Shown here: positions 1 through 8,403 of the stretch, one piece after another
Layout: each line of letters begins with the position of its first letter
Position numbering within the stretch: position 1 is the stretch's first letter
Translations under genes and position numbers: made by a program
The notes under the pieces: model-generated
What the model was told of the DNA's origin: nothing
The model's input: only the letters and a program-made list of their open reading frames with translations
The model's database searches: none
NCBI RefSeq assembly: GCF_024345835.1
Contig: NZ_JAGQBW010000018.1
Span: 1 to 62,665, forward strand
Source of the DNA: Synechococcus sp. HJ21-Hayes
Lineage (GTDB): Bacteria; Cyanobacteriota; Cyanobacteriia; PCC-6307; Cyanobiaceae
DNA: 62,665 nucleotides
Reading direction: 5' to 3'

Positions 1-572
1 CCCTGCTGCCGCTGCTGGCCCTCTCGGTGGTCGCCACCGCCATTCCAGCCCTGATGCAAAGTGCCCTGCCCCTGGATCTGGTGCGGGGCGGGCTGGAGCG
101 GGCGGCCCAACCGGAGAGCATCAGCGCGCTGCTGATCGGCCTGCAACTGGGCTTGCTGCTGCTACTGCAATGGCCTGTTGGCCGCACCCTGGCCGAGAAG
201 CCCGTGGTGGTGGGGCTGAAGCTGAGCCTGGTGTGCATGGCCATCGGCACCGCACTGTTGGCCCTCTCGGCCCTGAGCAGGCACGGGATCGGCCTGGTGG
301 TGCTGGCCCAACTGCCCCTCGCCCTGGGGGAAGCGGCCTTTCTACCGATCGCCACCGAAGCAGTGGTGGAACTCAGCCCCCCCGACCATCAGGGGCTCGC
401 CATGGCTTTGTTCTCCCAGTGCTTTGCCATCAGCGCCTTCGGTGCACCGCTGGTGGCAGGCGTGCTGCTGGACAGCCACCGGCATGGAGCCGTGCTGTGG
501 CTGCTGGTGGCCACAACATGTCTACTTGGCCTGGGGCTCCTGGGACCGATCAACAGGTACGCCAGGCGCTGA
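1..572 (+). CDS. MFS transporter, C-terminal part (5' end outside window)
   Basis: The reading frame is open from base 3 and continues from upstream, so only the C-terminal part is seen. It is almost entirely hydrophobic, with about five membrane segments separated by short loops. An acidic/charged loop (ELSPPDHQGLAMALFS) precedes a segment ending in a small basic tail, NRYARR, as in the last helices of major facilitator transporters. A cytoplasmic-membrane transporter is likely; the substrate cannot be read from this fragment. It converges with the small gene that follows, ending 3 bases before that gene's stop. Family assignment is moderately secure and specificity is unknown. Confidence 0.6.
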   Translation, partial: LLPLLALSVVATAIPALMQSALPLDLVRGGLERAAQPESISALLIGLQLGLLLLLQWPVGRTLAEKPVVVGLKLSLVCMAIGTALLALSALSRHGIGLVVLAQLPLALGEAAFLPIATEAVVELSPPDHQGLAMALFSQCFAISAFGAPLVAGVLLDSHRHGAVLWLLVATTCLLGLGLLGPINRYARR

Positions 573-575
573 AGC

Positions 576-794
576 TCAGGCGCTCTTGTCGGCGTTGCGA
601 GGCGCCACCCAGGCCTCATGGGGCAGGGGCTCGGTGCCGTATTCCCAGTCGTCGTAGTCGGGATCGTTGCGGATCTGCTGGTGCAGCTCCTTCTGAACGT
701 CGAAGTCGTGGGGATGAGAAGCATCGCCAGCGGGGGCACCCGCGGGGGTGGAAGGCTGCTGGGCGGTCATCGGGTCCACAAGCTCTGTGACCAT
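576..794 (-). CDS. Small hypothetical acidic protein downstream of ychF
   Basis: About 72 residues from the ATG giving MVTELVDPM; an upstream GTG or the internal ATG (MTAQQ) are alternatives. The N-terminal part is Ala/Pro-rich. The C-terminal half is charged and contains a run of acidic and aromatic residues (NDPDYDDWEYGTEPLPHEAW) that looks like conserved protein rather than an accidental frame. It has no signal peptide or membrane segment. It lies on the same strand as ychF, about 40 bases downstream, so the two may be co-transcribed. I do not recognise a functional family. Confidence 0.55.
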   Translation of the reverse strand: MVTELVDPMTAQQPSTPAGAPAGDASHPHDFDVQKELHQQIRNDPDYDDWEYGTEPLPHEAWVAPRNADKSA

Positions 795-837
795 TCTGGG
801 GCCTGCGGCCACATCCGCAGTGTTGCCCCAGGGCAGC

Positions 838-1929
838 TCACACGTTGAACAGGAACTCCATTACGTCACCCTCGGCCACCACATACTCCTTGCCCTCGGC
901 CCGCAGCCAGCCCTTGGTACGCGCCTCCGCCAGGGAACCGGCCTCTAGCAACTGCTTGTAGCCAATGGTCTGGGCGCGAATGAAGCCCCGCTCGAAATCG
1001 GTGTGGATCACACCGGCGGCCTGGGGGGCAGTCATGCCGGCCTGGATCGTCCAGGCACGGGTTTCCTTCTCGCCTGTGGTGAAGTAAGTACGCAGGCCCA
1101 GCAGGGTGTAAGTGGCACGGATCAGGCTCTGCAGGCCGCCCTCCTCCACCCCCAAACCGGCCAGAAATTCGGCGCGATCCTCCTCGGGCAACTCGATCAG
1201 CTCGGCCTCCACTTGGGCCGAGATCCGCACCGTGCCGGCGCCTTCCTTCTGGGCCAAAGCCGCCACTTCGTCACAGTAGGCGTTGCCTGTGGCCAGATCG
1301 TCTTCGCTCACGTTGGTGGCATAGATGATCGGTTTGGCGGTTAGCAGACCCAAGGGCTTCACCATCAGGGCCTCCTCAGCGCTGAGCTCCACGCTGCGGG
1401 CCGCACCGCCCTGTTCCAGCACCACCTGGATGCGCTCAAGGGCAGCGTCTTCGACCTGGGCCTCCTTGCTAGTTCTCACCTGCTTCTTGAGGCGCTCGCG
1501 CCGCTTCTCCACCTGGGAGAGATCGGCCAGACCCAGTTCCAGGTTGATCACCTCGGCGTCGCGGGCCGGGCCTACCGAGCCGCTCACGTGGATCACGTCG
1601 TCGTTCTCGAAGCAGCGCACCACGTGCACGATCGCGTCCACTTCGCGGATGTTGGCCAGGAACTTATTGCCCAGGCCCTCGCCCTGACTGGCTCCCTTCA
1701 CCAGGCCGGCGATATCCACAAACTCCACCTTGGTGGGAATGATCTCCTTGCTGCCACTCACATCGGAGAGCAGCTGCAGACGTGGATCCGGCACCGACAC
1801 GATGCCCGAGTTGGGCTCAATCGTGCAGAAGGGATAGTTGGCGGCTTCGGCCTGGGCATTGGCCACCAGGGCGTTGAACAGGGTCGACTTGCCAACGTTG
1901 GGCAGACCGACGATTCCGGCTTTGAGCAT
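838..1929 (-). CDS. ychF: Redox-regulated ATPase YchF (Obg-like)
   Basis: 363 residues, full length for YchF/OLA1. The P-loop is GLPNVGKS at residues 8-15, the switch II motif is [10 protein letters not shown] around 72-81, and NVSED stands where classical GTPases have NKxD. That change is typical of YchF, which prefers ATP. A coiled-coil segment rich in Arg/Lys/Glu follows the G domain, and the C-terminal 80 residues form the TGS domain ([14 protein letters not shown], then [11 protein letters not shown]). The family binds ribosomes and is linked to stress responses. The gene is divergent from the adaptor gene to its right, with about 107 bases between them. Confidence 0.96.
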   Translation of the reverse strand: MLKAGIVGLPNVGKSTLFNALVANAQAEAANYPFCTIEPNSGIVSVPDPRLQLLSDVSGSKEIIPTKVEFVDIAGLVKGASQGEGLGNKFLANIREVDAIVHVVRCFENDDVIHVSGSVGPARDAEVINLELGLADLSQVEKRRERLKKQVRTSKEAQVEDAALERIQVVLEQGGAARSVELSAEEALMVKPLGLLTAKPIIYATNVSEDDLATGNAYCDEVAALAQKEGAGTVRISAQVEAELIELPEEDRAEFLAGLGVEEGGLQSLIRATYTLLGLRTYFTTGEKETRAWTIQAGMTAPQAAGVIHTDFERGFIRAQTIGYKQLLEAGSLAEARTKGWLRAEGKEYVVAEGDVMEFLFNV

Positions 1930-2036
1930 GGCTGGAATCTACGAGCCGCCGGTGATCCACCCCCGCTGGCCGCCACAGTGGACGCCGCGACCAGGAAGAC
2001 TGGAGCGAGCGCCGGCGACCTGCCATTCCTTTCGTC

Positions 2037-3227
2037 ATGCTCCAACCCGCTCCCCAGCGCGAGGGATCTGAGCCGGCCGCTGGCAGCAAGGCCTTGCTTG
2101 CCTTGCCAGGACCGAGCTGGCTAAGGCGCCGCCGGCTTTGGGCGGGCGCGCTGGCCGCAGCCGTGGTGGTGGTGGCGGGCACCAGCCTGCTGGGACAGCG
2201 CCGCTCCGCCCAGCAGCAAACCTCCCTGGCGGATTACACCGTGGTGGCCCGGGAAGGGGCCCTACCGGGGGTGATCACCGCCAGCGGCGAGCTGGGCGCC
2301 TACCGCAGCGTGAACGTGAGTCCCAAGCGCCAAGGGGTTCTGCAGGAGCTCTACGTGGAGGAAGGCGACTCCGTGGTGGCCGGCCAACCAATTGCCTTGA
2401 TGGACAGCGGCGACCTACGCGATCGCCTGCAGGAACTCCAGGCCCTGGAGAACTCCACCAAGGCCCAGCTGGAGCGCAGCCGCAGCGAACTCGAACGCAA
2501 CAAGGGCCTCTACAGGCAAAAGGCCATCAGCCAGACCGACTACAGCCGGATCCGCAGCACCTACCTGGTGGACCTTGCAGCCATGCAAGCTGCTCAGCAA
2601 CGGCTCGAGCAGAGGCAGATCGAACGCAGCGAGCTCACCGTGCGCGCCCCCTTCTCAGGGGTGATCACCGCCCGCTTCGCCGATCCCGGCGCCTTCGTGA
2701 CTCCCACCACCTCGGCCAGCGCCAGCGCCGGGGCCAGCAGCTCCTCGATCGTGGAACTGGCCCAGGGCCTCGAAGCCATCGCCAAGGTGCCCGAGAGCGA
2801 CATTGGACGCCTCAAACTGGGGCAACCGGCCAGCGTGCGGGTGGACGCCTTCCCCGACCGCCGCTTCGCCGCCCGGGTACGCCAAATCGCGCCCCGAGCC
2901 GAAAAGCTCAACAACGTCACCTCGTTCGAGGTGAAGCTGCAACTGCTCAGTCCGCCCCCGGAACTGCGCATCGGCATGACCGCCGACATTGACTTCAACA
3001 CGGGCCAACTGGCGGCTCGCACCCTGGTGCCCACGGTGGCGGTGGTCACCGAAGAGGGGCGGCCGGGGGTGTTGCTGGTGGGCCCCAAGAATCAACCCAC
3101 CTTCCAGCCCGTCACCCTGGGAGCCAGCAGCGGCCGTGACACCCAGATCCTCGATGGCCTCAAACCTGGCGCTCGCGTGTTCATCGACCTGCCTCCCTGG
3201 GCCAAGAACAAGCGGGCCAAATCCTGA
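2037..3227 (+). CDS. Efflux periplasmic adaptor subunit (HlyD/MacA type)
   Basis: 396 residues. A short cytoplasmic N-terminus with RRRR is followed by one membrane anchor (about residues 38-53). Then come the first half of a lipoyl/barrel-sandwich domain (SPKRQGVLQELYVEEGDSVVAGQ), an alpha-helical hairpin with heptads (residues about 125-190), the second lipoyl half (LTVRAPFSGVITAR) and a beta-barrel domain. This is the order seen in membrane fusion proteins that link an inner-membrane ABC or RND pump to an outer-membrane channel. No permease or ATPase lies next to it; a MacB-like ATPase without a permease occurs about 41 kb downstream. It converges on wecB. Confidence 0.85.
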   Translation: MLQPAPQREGSEPAAGSKALLALPGPSWLRRRRLWAGALAAAVVVVAGTSLLGQRRSAQQQTSLADYTVVAREGALPGVITASGELGAYRSVNVSPKRQGVLQELYVEEGDSVVAGQPIALMDSGDLRDRLQELQALENSTKAQLERSRSELERNKGLYRQKAISQTDYSRIRSTYLVDLAAMQAAQQRLEQRQIERSELTVRAPFSGVITARFADPGAFVTPTTSASASAGASSSSIVELAQGLEAIAKVPESDIGRLKLGQPASVRVDAFPDRRFAARVRQIAPRAEKLNNVTSFEVKLQLLSPPPELRIGMTADIDFNTGQLAARTLVPTVAVVTEEGRPGVLLVGPKNQPTFQPVTLGASSGRDTQILDGLKPGARVFIDLPPWAKNKRAKS

Positions 3228-3239
3228 AGGAACGCCGCT

Positions 3240-3257
3240 CCCAGCCTTAAGGCTGGG
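3240..3257. terminator. 18-bp perfect palindrome between convergent adaptor and wecB genes
   Basis: CCCAGCC-TTAA-GGCTGGG forms a seven-pair GC-rich hairpin centred on the wecB stop codon, 13 bases after the adaptor stop. No U-tract follows on either strand, so it is not a textbook intrinsic terminator. Its place between convergent genes suggests a shared transcript end or 3'-stabilising hairpin. This is inference. Confidence 0.45.
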
Positions 3258-4374
3258 GGCTGCGCTGCTGGAGAAACCGGCGACAGGATTCGAGAATGCG
3301 GGCGCTGGCCTGGCCATCGCCGAAGGGATTGTGGGCCCGGGCCATGGCCTCATAGGCCTCGCGGTTCTCCAGCAGCAGCGCTGTTTCCCGCAGGATGTCG
3401 GCCGCATCAGTGCCGATCAACTTGGCGGTACCGGCATCGACAGCCTCCGGACGCTCCGTGGTGCGGCGCAGCACCAGCACCGGCTTGCCGAGGGCTGGAG
3501 CCTCCTCCTGCAATCCGCCGGAATCGGTGAGCAGCAGGGTGGCTCCGCGCATGGCGGCCACGAGGCGGTCGTAGTCGAGCGGCTCCGTGAGGAAGGCACG
3601 CGGATGGTTGCCCAGCAGGGCCTGCAGCGGTTCGCGCACGGTGGGATTGCGGTGCAGCGGCAGTAGCAGGGCTGTATCGGGGAAGCGCTCGAGCACCTGC
3701 AAGAAGCCGCGGCCAATCTCCTGCAGGCGCTCACCCCAGTTCTCGCGCCGATGCACCGTGGCCAGAATCACGCGCTGCTTGTCGAAATCGAGGCCGGGCA
3801 GTTCAAACGGCGGCGCCTTCTCCGCCATCAGCAGCAGCGCATCGATCACGGTGTTGCCGGTGATGCACACCTCCCCCACCACGCCAGAGGCGCGGCAGTT
3901 CGCCGCGGATACCTCAGTGGGCGCAAAGTGCAGCTGCGCCAGCTGGGAGATCAGCCGCCGATTGGCCTCCTCCGGGTAGGGATCCATGATGTTGTCCGTG
4001 CGGAGACCCGCCTCCACGTGGCCCACGGGGATCTGGGCATAGAAGGCGGCCAAGGCCGAGGCGAAGGCGGTGGTTGTATCTCCTTGAACCAGCACCAGAT
4101 CCGGCTTGTGCTGCTCGAACTCTGCCTGTAACCCCTGCAAGGCACCACTGGTGATGTGGGTGAGTGTCTGTTTGGGGGCCATGAGGGCCAGATCGTGATC
4201 GGCCTGAAGGCCGAACAGTTCCATCACCTGGGCCACCATCTCCCGGTGCTGACCGGTGAGCACCACGCGGGTGTTGAAGTCGTCGGCCTGCTGGAAAGCC
4301 TGAATCACCGGCGCCAACTTGATCGCCTCGGGCCGGGTGCCCAGCACGATGCAGACGTTATGGGGCGTGGTCAA
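3247..4374 (-). CDS. wecB: UDP-N-acetylglucosamine 2-epimerase (non-hydrolysing)
   Basis: 375 residues, the normal length. The N-terminus VCIVLGTRPEAIKLAPVI is diagnostic. Other family motifs are LTGQHREM, LVQGDTTTAFASALAAFY, GHVEAGLRT, the segment with PEEANRRLISQLA, TGNTVIDAL, ATVHRRENWG, and LTDSGGLQEEAPALGKPVLVLRRTTERPE. The enzyme interconverts UDP-GlcNAc and UDP-ManNAc in the cytoplasm, supplying ManNAc units for surface polysaccharide. No other polysaccharide gene is adjacent. It is divergent from the PilT-like gene, with about 100 bases between the starts. A distinct ManNAc-6-phosphate epimerase (nanE) occurs 20 kb away. Confidence 0.96.
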   Translation of the reverse strand: MTTPHNVCIVLGTRPEAIKLAPVIQAFQQADDFNTRVVLTGQHREMVAQVMELFGLQADHDLALMAPKQTLTHITSGALQGLQAEFEQHKPDLVLVQGDTTTAFASALAAFYAQIPVGHVEAGLRTDNIMDPYPEEANRRLISQLAQLHFAPTEVSAANCRASGVVGEVCITGNTVIDALLLMAEKAPPFELPGLDFDKQRVILATVHRRENWGERLQEIGRGFLQVLERFPDTALLLPLHRNPTVREPLQALLGNHPRAFLTEPLDYDRLVAAMRGATLLLTDSGGLQEEAPALGKPVLVLRRTTERPEAVDAGTAKLIGTDAADILRETALLLENREAYEAMARAHNPFGDGQASARILESCRRFLQQRSPQP

Positions 4375-4476
4375 GACAGTGCTGCATCCAGGCGGATCCT
4401 AAAGATGCCTCCCGCGTTGAAGGCACAGGTGGGCCTTCAACGCAATGCTGAGGCTCGTAGTCCACCGGCGGGGTCC

Positions 4477-5646
4477 ATGGCCAGTCCTGATGCGCTATTT
4501 CCCCCTAGCCTGGTTCCCCCCACACCGCCAGCGGTGATTCCGGCAGCGGCAGCGGCACCGGCCCAGCCACCGGGCAATGGCGCCATGCCCCCCAGCCTGG
4601 AGGGGATTGTGCGCCTGGCCCAGCAGCAGAACTACTCCGACGTGCACCTGGGCGTGGGCGAAGAACCGCGCTACCGAGCTCGAGGCGACATGCTGCGCAC
4701 CGGTTGGCCTGTCACCGACAGCTCCACCTTCAACGCGTGGTTGAAGGAGATGCTGTCCCCCAGCCAGATCGACCACTTCCTGAAGACCAAAGACTTCGAT
4801 GCCTCCCACGCGTTTCCGTTCGTGCGGGTGCGCATCAACCTGATGGACTCACTGCGGGGGCCAGCGATGGTGCTGCGCCTGATTCCCCAGACGATCGCCA
4901 GCCTCGATGAGCTGCGGCTACCGGCCGTGCTGCGGGAGTTATGTCAACGCCCCAAGGGCCTGGTGCTGGTGACTGGTCCCACCGGCTCGGGCAAGAGCAC
5001 CACCCTGGCCGCGATGATCGACTGGATCAACAGCACCATGCAGCGGCACATCCTCACGATTGAGGATCCCGTGGAGTTCGTGCACCAGAGCCGGGAGTCG
5101 TTGATCCGCCACCGGGAGGTGGGGCAACACACCCGCCAGTTCCACAGCGCCCTGCGGGCAGCCCTGCGGGAAGACCCCGACGTGATCCTGATCGGGGAGA
5201 TCCGCGACCAGGACACCCTGGCCACAGCCCTGGAGGCCTCTCAGACGGGTCACCTGGTGTTCGGCACCCTGCACACCAACTCAGCCGTGCGCACGGTGGA
5301 GCGCATCCTCGGGATGTTCCCCCCCGCCGAGCAGCCGCCGGTGCGGCGGGCGGTGGCGGAGTCGTTGCTGGGGGTAATCGCCCAGGGGCTGCTGAAAACA
5401 ACGGATGGCAAGCGGGCAGCCTTTCACGACATCCTGATCAATACAGACGCCTGCCGCGATTACATCCAGCGGGGCGAACTCGAAGAGATCGAACAGATCA
5501 TGGAGCGCAGCGGCTTCGATGGCATGCAGACCGCCAACCAGGCTCTGCTGCAGCTGGTGGAGGGCGGCCGCGTCAGCGCTGGCGATGCCATCGCCCAGAG
5601 CCTCAAGCCCAACGAACTGGCCCAGGCCCTCCGGGGCAAAGCCTGA
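4477..5646 (+). CDS. PilT-like type IV pilus ATPase
   Basis: 389 residues from the ATG giving MASPDALF; the frame is open further upstream, but that extension overlaps wecB. A Pro/Ala-rich leader of about 40 residues precedes a PilT N-domain (LEGIVRLAQQQNYSDVHL). Walker A is GPTGSGKS (167-174), Walker B ILIGEIRD (237-244), and the His box is GHLVFGTLH (259-267). The fold is that of hexameric secretion ATPases that power pilus retraction. The usual C-terminal AIRNLIRE signature is not conserved: ACRDYIQR (325-332) stands in its place. It may therefore be a PilT paralogue rather than the main retraction motor. No other pil genes are nearby. Confidence 0.88.
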   Translation: MASPDALFPPSLVPPTPPAVIPAAAAAPAQPPGNGAMPPSLEGIVRLAQQQNYSDVHLGVGEEPRYRARGDMLRTGWPVTDSSTFNAWLKEMLSPSQIDHFLKTKDFDASHAFPFVRVRINLMDSLRGPAMVLRLIPQTIASLDELRLPAVLRELCQRPKGLVLVTGPTGSGKSTTLAAMIDWINSTMQRHILTIEDPVEFVHQSRESLIRHREVGQHTRQFHSALRAALREDPDVILIGEIRDQDTLATALEASQTGHLVFGTLHTNSAVRTVERILGMFPPAEQPPVRRAVAESLLGVIAQGLLKTTDGKRAAFHDILINTDACRDYIQRGELEEIEQIMERSGFDGMQTANQALLQLVEGGRVSAGDAIAQSLKPNELAQALRGKA

Positions 5647-5664
5647 GGGCCGGATCGCCAGGGG

Positions 5665-5847
5665 TCAGTGGGCAGCGCTGAGGTCGCCCAGCAGGCGCAC
5701 CACCAGCAGCACACCAAGGCCGACCGACAGACCCAGCATGGCCATCCGGCCATTCCAGATCTCAGCCTGGGGAGTGAAGCCCCGCTTCCACTGATTGATC
5801 TCGTCGGGCCCGGCCTCGACCGTGTCCCGGGATTGGGCGGTGGCCAT
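5665..5847 (-). CDS. hli: High-light-inducible protein (Hli/SCP, one-helix chlorophyll-binding)
   Basis: 60 residues with the chlorophyll a/b-binding signature EIWNGRMAMLGLSVGL (about residues 29-44), in which Glu and Asn/Arg provide pigment ligands and inter-helix salt bridges. One membrane helix follows, then a short polar tail. Hli proteins are thylakoid proteins induced by excess light; they bind chlorophyll and carotenoid and protect photosystem assembly. The gene lies 35 bases downstream of tsaD on the same strand and converges with the PilT-like gene. I see no recognisable light-responsive operator in the short gap. Confidence 0.9.
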   Translation of the reverse strand: MATAQSRDTVEAGPDEINQWKRGFTPQAEIWNGRMAMLGLSVGLGVLLVVRLLGDLSAAH

Positions 5848-5882
5848 CGCAACTGCCTTTGAGTCTCAAGAGCCTAGGAAGA

Positions 5883-6965
5883 TCAGAAGGGGGCCTGAGG
5901 CCCATAGAGCAGAACTGCCTCCTCGAGGGCCAAGCGTGGTGCCACCGCCAGCCGACCATCACTGCGGCCCCCGGCCAGCAGCCGCTGCTCCGCCGCCACC
6001 CCGATCATGGCGGCGTTGTCGGTGCAGTAGGCCAGCGGGGCCACCCGCCACTCCAAGCCCAAGGCGGCGCAGCGCTGGGCCATGCACGCGCGCAGCCGCC
6101 GATTGGCCGCCACACCGCCCACCATCACCAGGGTGCCAAGGCCCTGATCACGGGCACAGCGGGTGGTGCGCTCCACCAAAACATCCGCCACCACCTGCTC
6201 AAAGCTGGCGGCCACATCCGCCAGGGGGAAGGGTGCCGTGCCGCCAGGGCCACCGGCGGCCTGCTCCTCGGCCTTGAGCTGCGTCACCAGGCGCAGCACG
6301 GCCGTTTTCAAACCACTGAAGCTGAAGTCGTAGGGGTGAAATCCTCCTTCGGGCCGCGACACCCGGCCCTTGGGCAGCGGGAACCGCCGCGGATCACCCC
6401 CCGCTGCCGCCACCTGAATGGCGGGTCCGCCGGGATAGCCCAGCTGCAACAGCCGGGCCACCTTGTCGAAGGCCTCGCCAGCGGCATCATCCCGGCTGCG
6501 GGCCAGTCGCCGGTAGTCCCCAGGACCATCCACCCGGATCATCTCGGTGTGGCCGCCGCTCACCAACAACACCAGGTATGGCCCCTCCGGCAGGGGCTCG
6601 CCCAGGTGCACCGAGCAGAGATGGCCTTCCAGATGGTGCACCCCCAAAAAGGGCTTGCCATGCAGCCGCGCCAGGCACCGCCCCGTGATGGAACCCACCA
6701 ATAGGGCCCCCACCAGACCAGGAGCCGCAGTGGCCGCAATCGCATCGAGCTCGGCGTAGGCCACGCCGCTCTCGGCCATCACCTGCTCGATCAAAGAGGG
6801 CAGGGCTTCCACATGCCGCCGCGAGGCAATCTCAGGCACCACGCCGCCAAAGCGGGCGTGCTCCTCCACCTGGGAGGCCACAGCGCTCGCCAGCACCCGC
6901 TGATCGCGCACCACCGCAGCCGCGGACTCGTCACAACTTGTTTCGAGGGATAACAGTGTGGGCAT
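5883..6965 (-). CDS. tsaD: tRNA N6-adenosine threonylcarbamoyltransferase TsaD
   Basis: 360 residues. The Kae1/TsaD signatures are present: N-terminal [23 protein letters not shown], the metal-binding histidines in [20 protein letters not shown], the region with [18 protein letters not shown], and the C-terminal [12 protein letters not shown] and CTDNAAMI. The enzyme transfers threonylcarbamoyl from TsaB-bound intermediate to A37 of ANN-decoding tRNAs. The start is divergent from psaF with an 88-base shared upstream region. The hli gene follows closely downstream. Confidence 0.97.
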   Translation of the reverse strand: MPTLLSLETSCDESAAAVVRDQRVLASAVASQVEEHARFGGVVPEIASRRHVEALPSLIEQVMAESGVAYAELDAIAATAAPGLVGALLVGSITGRCLARLHGKPFLGVHHLEGHLCSVHLGEPLPEGPYLVLLVSGGHTEMIRVDGPGDYRRLARSRDDAAGEAFDKVARLLQLGYPGGPAIQVAAAGGDPRRFPLPKGRVSRPEGGFHPYDFSFSGLKTAVLRLVTQLKAEEQAAGGPGGTAPFPLADVAASFEQVVADVLVERTTRCARDQGLGTLVMVGGVAANRRLRACMAQRCAALGLEWRVAPLAYCTDNAAMIGVAAEQRLLAGGRSDGRLAVAPRLALEEAVLLYGPQAPF

Positions 6966-7053
6966 CAGTTCTGGAGATCTCCCTTACTGTCCGCAAGTGA
7001 CATCCTGCCGTGCTGCAGGTGTCTACCCAGCACGCCATCAAGCACTGGAGCCG
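6966..7053. promoter_or_regulatory. Divergent tsaD/psaF upstream region
   Basis: The 88 bases between the two divergent starts must hold leader and promoter elements for at least psaF-psaJ. A TTACTG-like stretch and several short T/C runs are visible, but I cannot identify a convincing -10/-35 pair or a complete HLR1 (RpaB) site. Assignment rests on gene orientation only. Confidence 0.4.
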
Positions 7054-7533
7054 ATGCGCCGCCTCTTTGCCGTTCTGATTTCTGCCCTGCTGATCTTCGG
7101 CTTCGCCCCTGTGGCCAAAGCCGATGTGGCAGGTCTCACTCCCTGCGCTGAGAGCGCCCGCTTCCAACAGCGCGCCAGCGGAGCCACCACCGAGCAGGCC
7201 AAGGCCCGCTTCGAGATGTACAGCCAGGCCCTCTGCGGCGCCGATGGGCTTCCCCACCTGATCGTGGACGGCCGCTGGAGCCACGCCGGCGAGTTCATGA
7301 TCCCCGGCATCGCCTTCCTCTACATCGCAGGCTGCATCGGCTGGGCTGGACGTAACTACTTAAAAGCCATCCGTGGCGAGAAGGACGCGGCGATGAAGGA
7401 GATCCAGATCGATCTGCCTCTGGCCATCAAGAGCACCATTGCTGCTGCCACTTGGCCCCTAGCCGCCTTTGGTGAGCTCACCAGCGGCAAGTTGCTTGAG
7501 TCTGACGACAAGGTGACCGTGTCCCCCCGCTGA
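7054..7533 (+). CDS. psaF: Photosystem I reaction centre subunit III (PsaF)
   Basis: 159 residues from the ATG giving MRRLFAVL. The frame is open upstream, but the signal peptide fixes this start: a basic MRR, a hydrophobic core and an A-K-A cleavage site before DVAGLTPC. The mature lumenal part has the conserved Cys pair ([18 protein letters not shown]) and the PsaF core [15 protein letters not shown], followed by the membrane helix and [15 protein letters not shown]. PsaF sits on the lumenal/peripheral side of PSI and contacts PsaJ. psaJ follows 50 bases downstream, the standard psaFJ operon. Confidence 0.98.
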   Translation: MRRLFAVLISALLIFGFAPVAKADVAGLTPCAESARFQQRASGATTEQAKARFEMYSQALCGADGLPHLIVDGRWSHAGEFMIPGIAFLYIAGCIGWAGRNYLKAIRGEKDAAMKEIQIDLPLAIKSTIAAATWPLAAFGELTSGKLLESDDKVTVSPR

Positions 7534-7583
7534 TCGCGGCCTCACGCTCCCCCATTCAGGCCTTTCCCCCAAGTCTTTTTCCG

Positions 7584-7700
7584 ATGAAGAAGTTCCTCAC
7601 CACCGCCCCGGTCTTCGCCGCCATCTGGTTCACCGTGACCGCCGGCATCTTGATCGAATTCAACCGGTTCTTTCCCGATCTGCTCTTCCATCCGATGTGA
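7584..7700 (+). CDS. psaJ: Photosystem I reaction centre subunit IX (PsaJ)
   Basis: 38 residues, the usual PsaJ size. The protein begins [17 protein letters not shown], has one membrane helix and ends with [17 protein letters not shown]. PsaJ is a single-span PSI subunit that binds pigments at the complex edge beside PsaF. It is co-directional with psaF and is followed 19 bases later by a strong intrinsic terminator. Confidence 0.96.
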   Translation: MKKFLTTAPVFAAIWFTVTAGILIEFNRFFPDLLFHPM

Positions 7701-7719
7701 GCAGCAGCGCCCATCTTTG

Positions 7720-7747
7720 AGCGGCCCCGAGTGGGCCGCTTTTTTTT
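7720..7747 (+). terminator. Rho-independent terminator of psaFJ
   Basis: AGCGGCCC - CGAGT - GGGCCGCT followed by a run of T gives an eight-pair GC-rich stem, a short loop and about seven to eight U residues. This is the clearest intrinsic terminator in the window and ends the psaFJ transcript. It also separates psaFJ from convergent gmk. Confidence 0.9.
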
Positions 7748-7775
7748 ATGGTCAACCCGATCGAGCAGAAACAGC

Positions 7776-8342
7776 TCAGCCGAGCTGCATCAGCTGTTCC
7801 AGCTCGGCTAGGGCCGTTTCGAAATCGCCGTTCACCAGCACCGCGTCAAATTCCCCCTCGGCAGCCAGCTCCACCCGAGCCCGCTCCAGGCGCTTGGCAA
7901 TGGCCTCGTCACTGTCGGTGCCGCGGCCGCGGATCCGGCGCTCCAACTCCTCAAAGCTGGGGGGCTTGATGAAAATCTGAAAGCCGGCCGGGAAGCTCTG
8001 GCGCACCTGGCGAGCCCCCTCCAATTCGATCTCCAGCAACACCGGGCGGCCAGAGGCCAACTGGGCCTCCACCGGCTGGCGCGGGGTGCCGTAGCAGTTG
8101 CCCGCGAACTCGGCCCACTCCAGCAAACCGCCCTGGGCCACGGTGGCCTCGAAACCATCGCGGGCCATGAAGAAATAGCTCTCACCCTCCACTTCACCCG
8201 TTCGTGGCGCGCGAGTGGTGGCAGAGATGGAGAGCCAGATCTGGGGATGGCGCTGCAGCAGCGCCGCGACCAGGGTGCCCTTTCCCACCCCGCTCGGGCC
8301 GGTGATCAGAAAGAGCCTGCCGGCGGGAGCGGGAGCACCCAT
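7776..8342 (-). CDS. gmk: Guanylate kinase
   Basis: 188 residues from the ATG giving [12 protein letters not shown]; longer in-frame starts would run into the divergent rqcH gene. The P-loop is GPSGVGKGT, followed by [21 protein letters not shown] (GMP-binding region), then [15 protein letters not shown] and [12 protein letters not shown], all typical of guanylate kinase. It phosphorylates GMP to GDP in purine salvage and synthesis. It is divergent from rqcH with about 60 bases between the starts, and converges with psaFJ across the terminator. Confidence 0.96.
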   Translation of the reverse strand: MGAPAPAGRLFLITGPSGVGKGTLVAALLQRHPQIWLSISATTRAPRTGEVEGESYFFMARDGFEATVAQGGLLEWAEFAGNCYGTPRQPVEAQLASGRPVLLEIELEGARQVRQSFPAGFQIFIKPPSFEELERRIRGRGTDSDEAIAKRLERARVELAAEGEFDAVLVNGDFETALAELEQLMQLG

Positions 8343-8403
8343 TACTGCGTCAACCACGGGCCTGCAGAGTAGGAGCGCCTCTGGAGTCCCTCCCATCGCC
8401 GCC

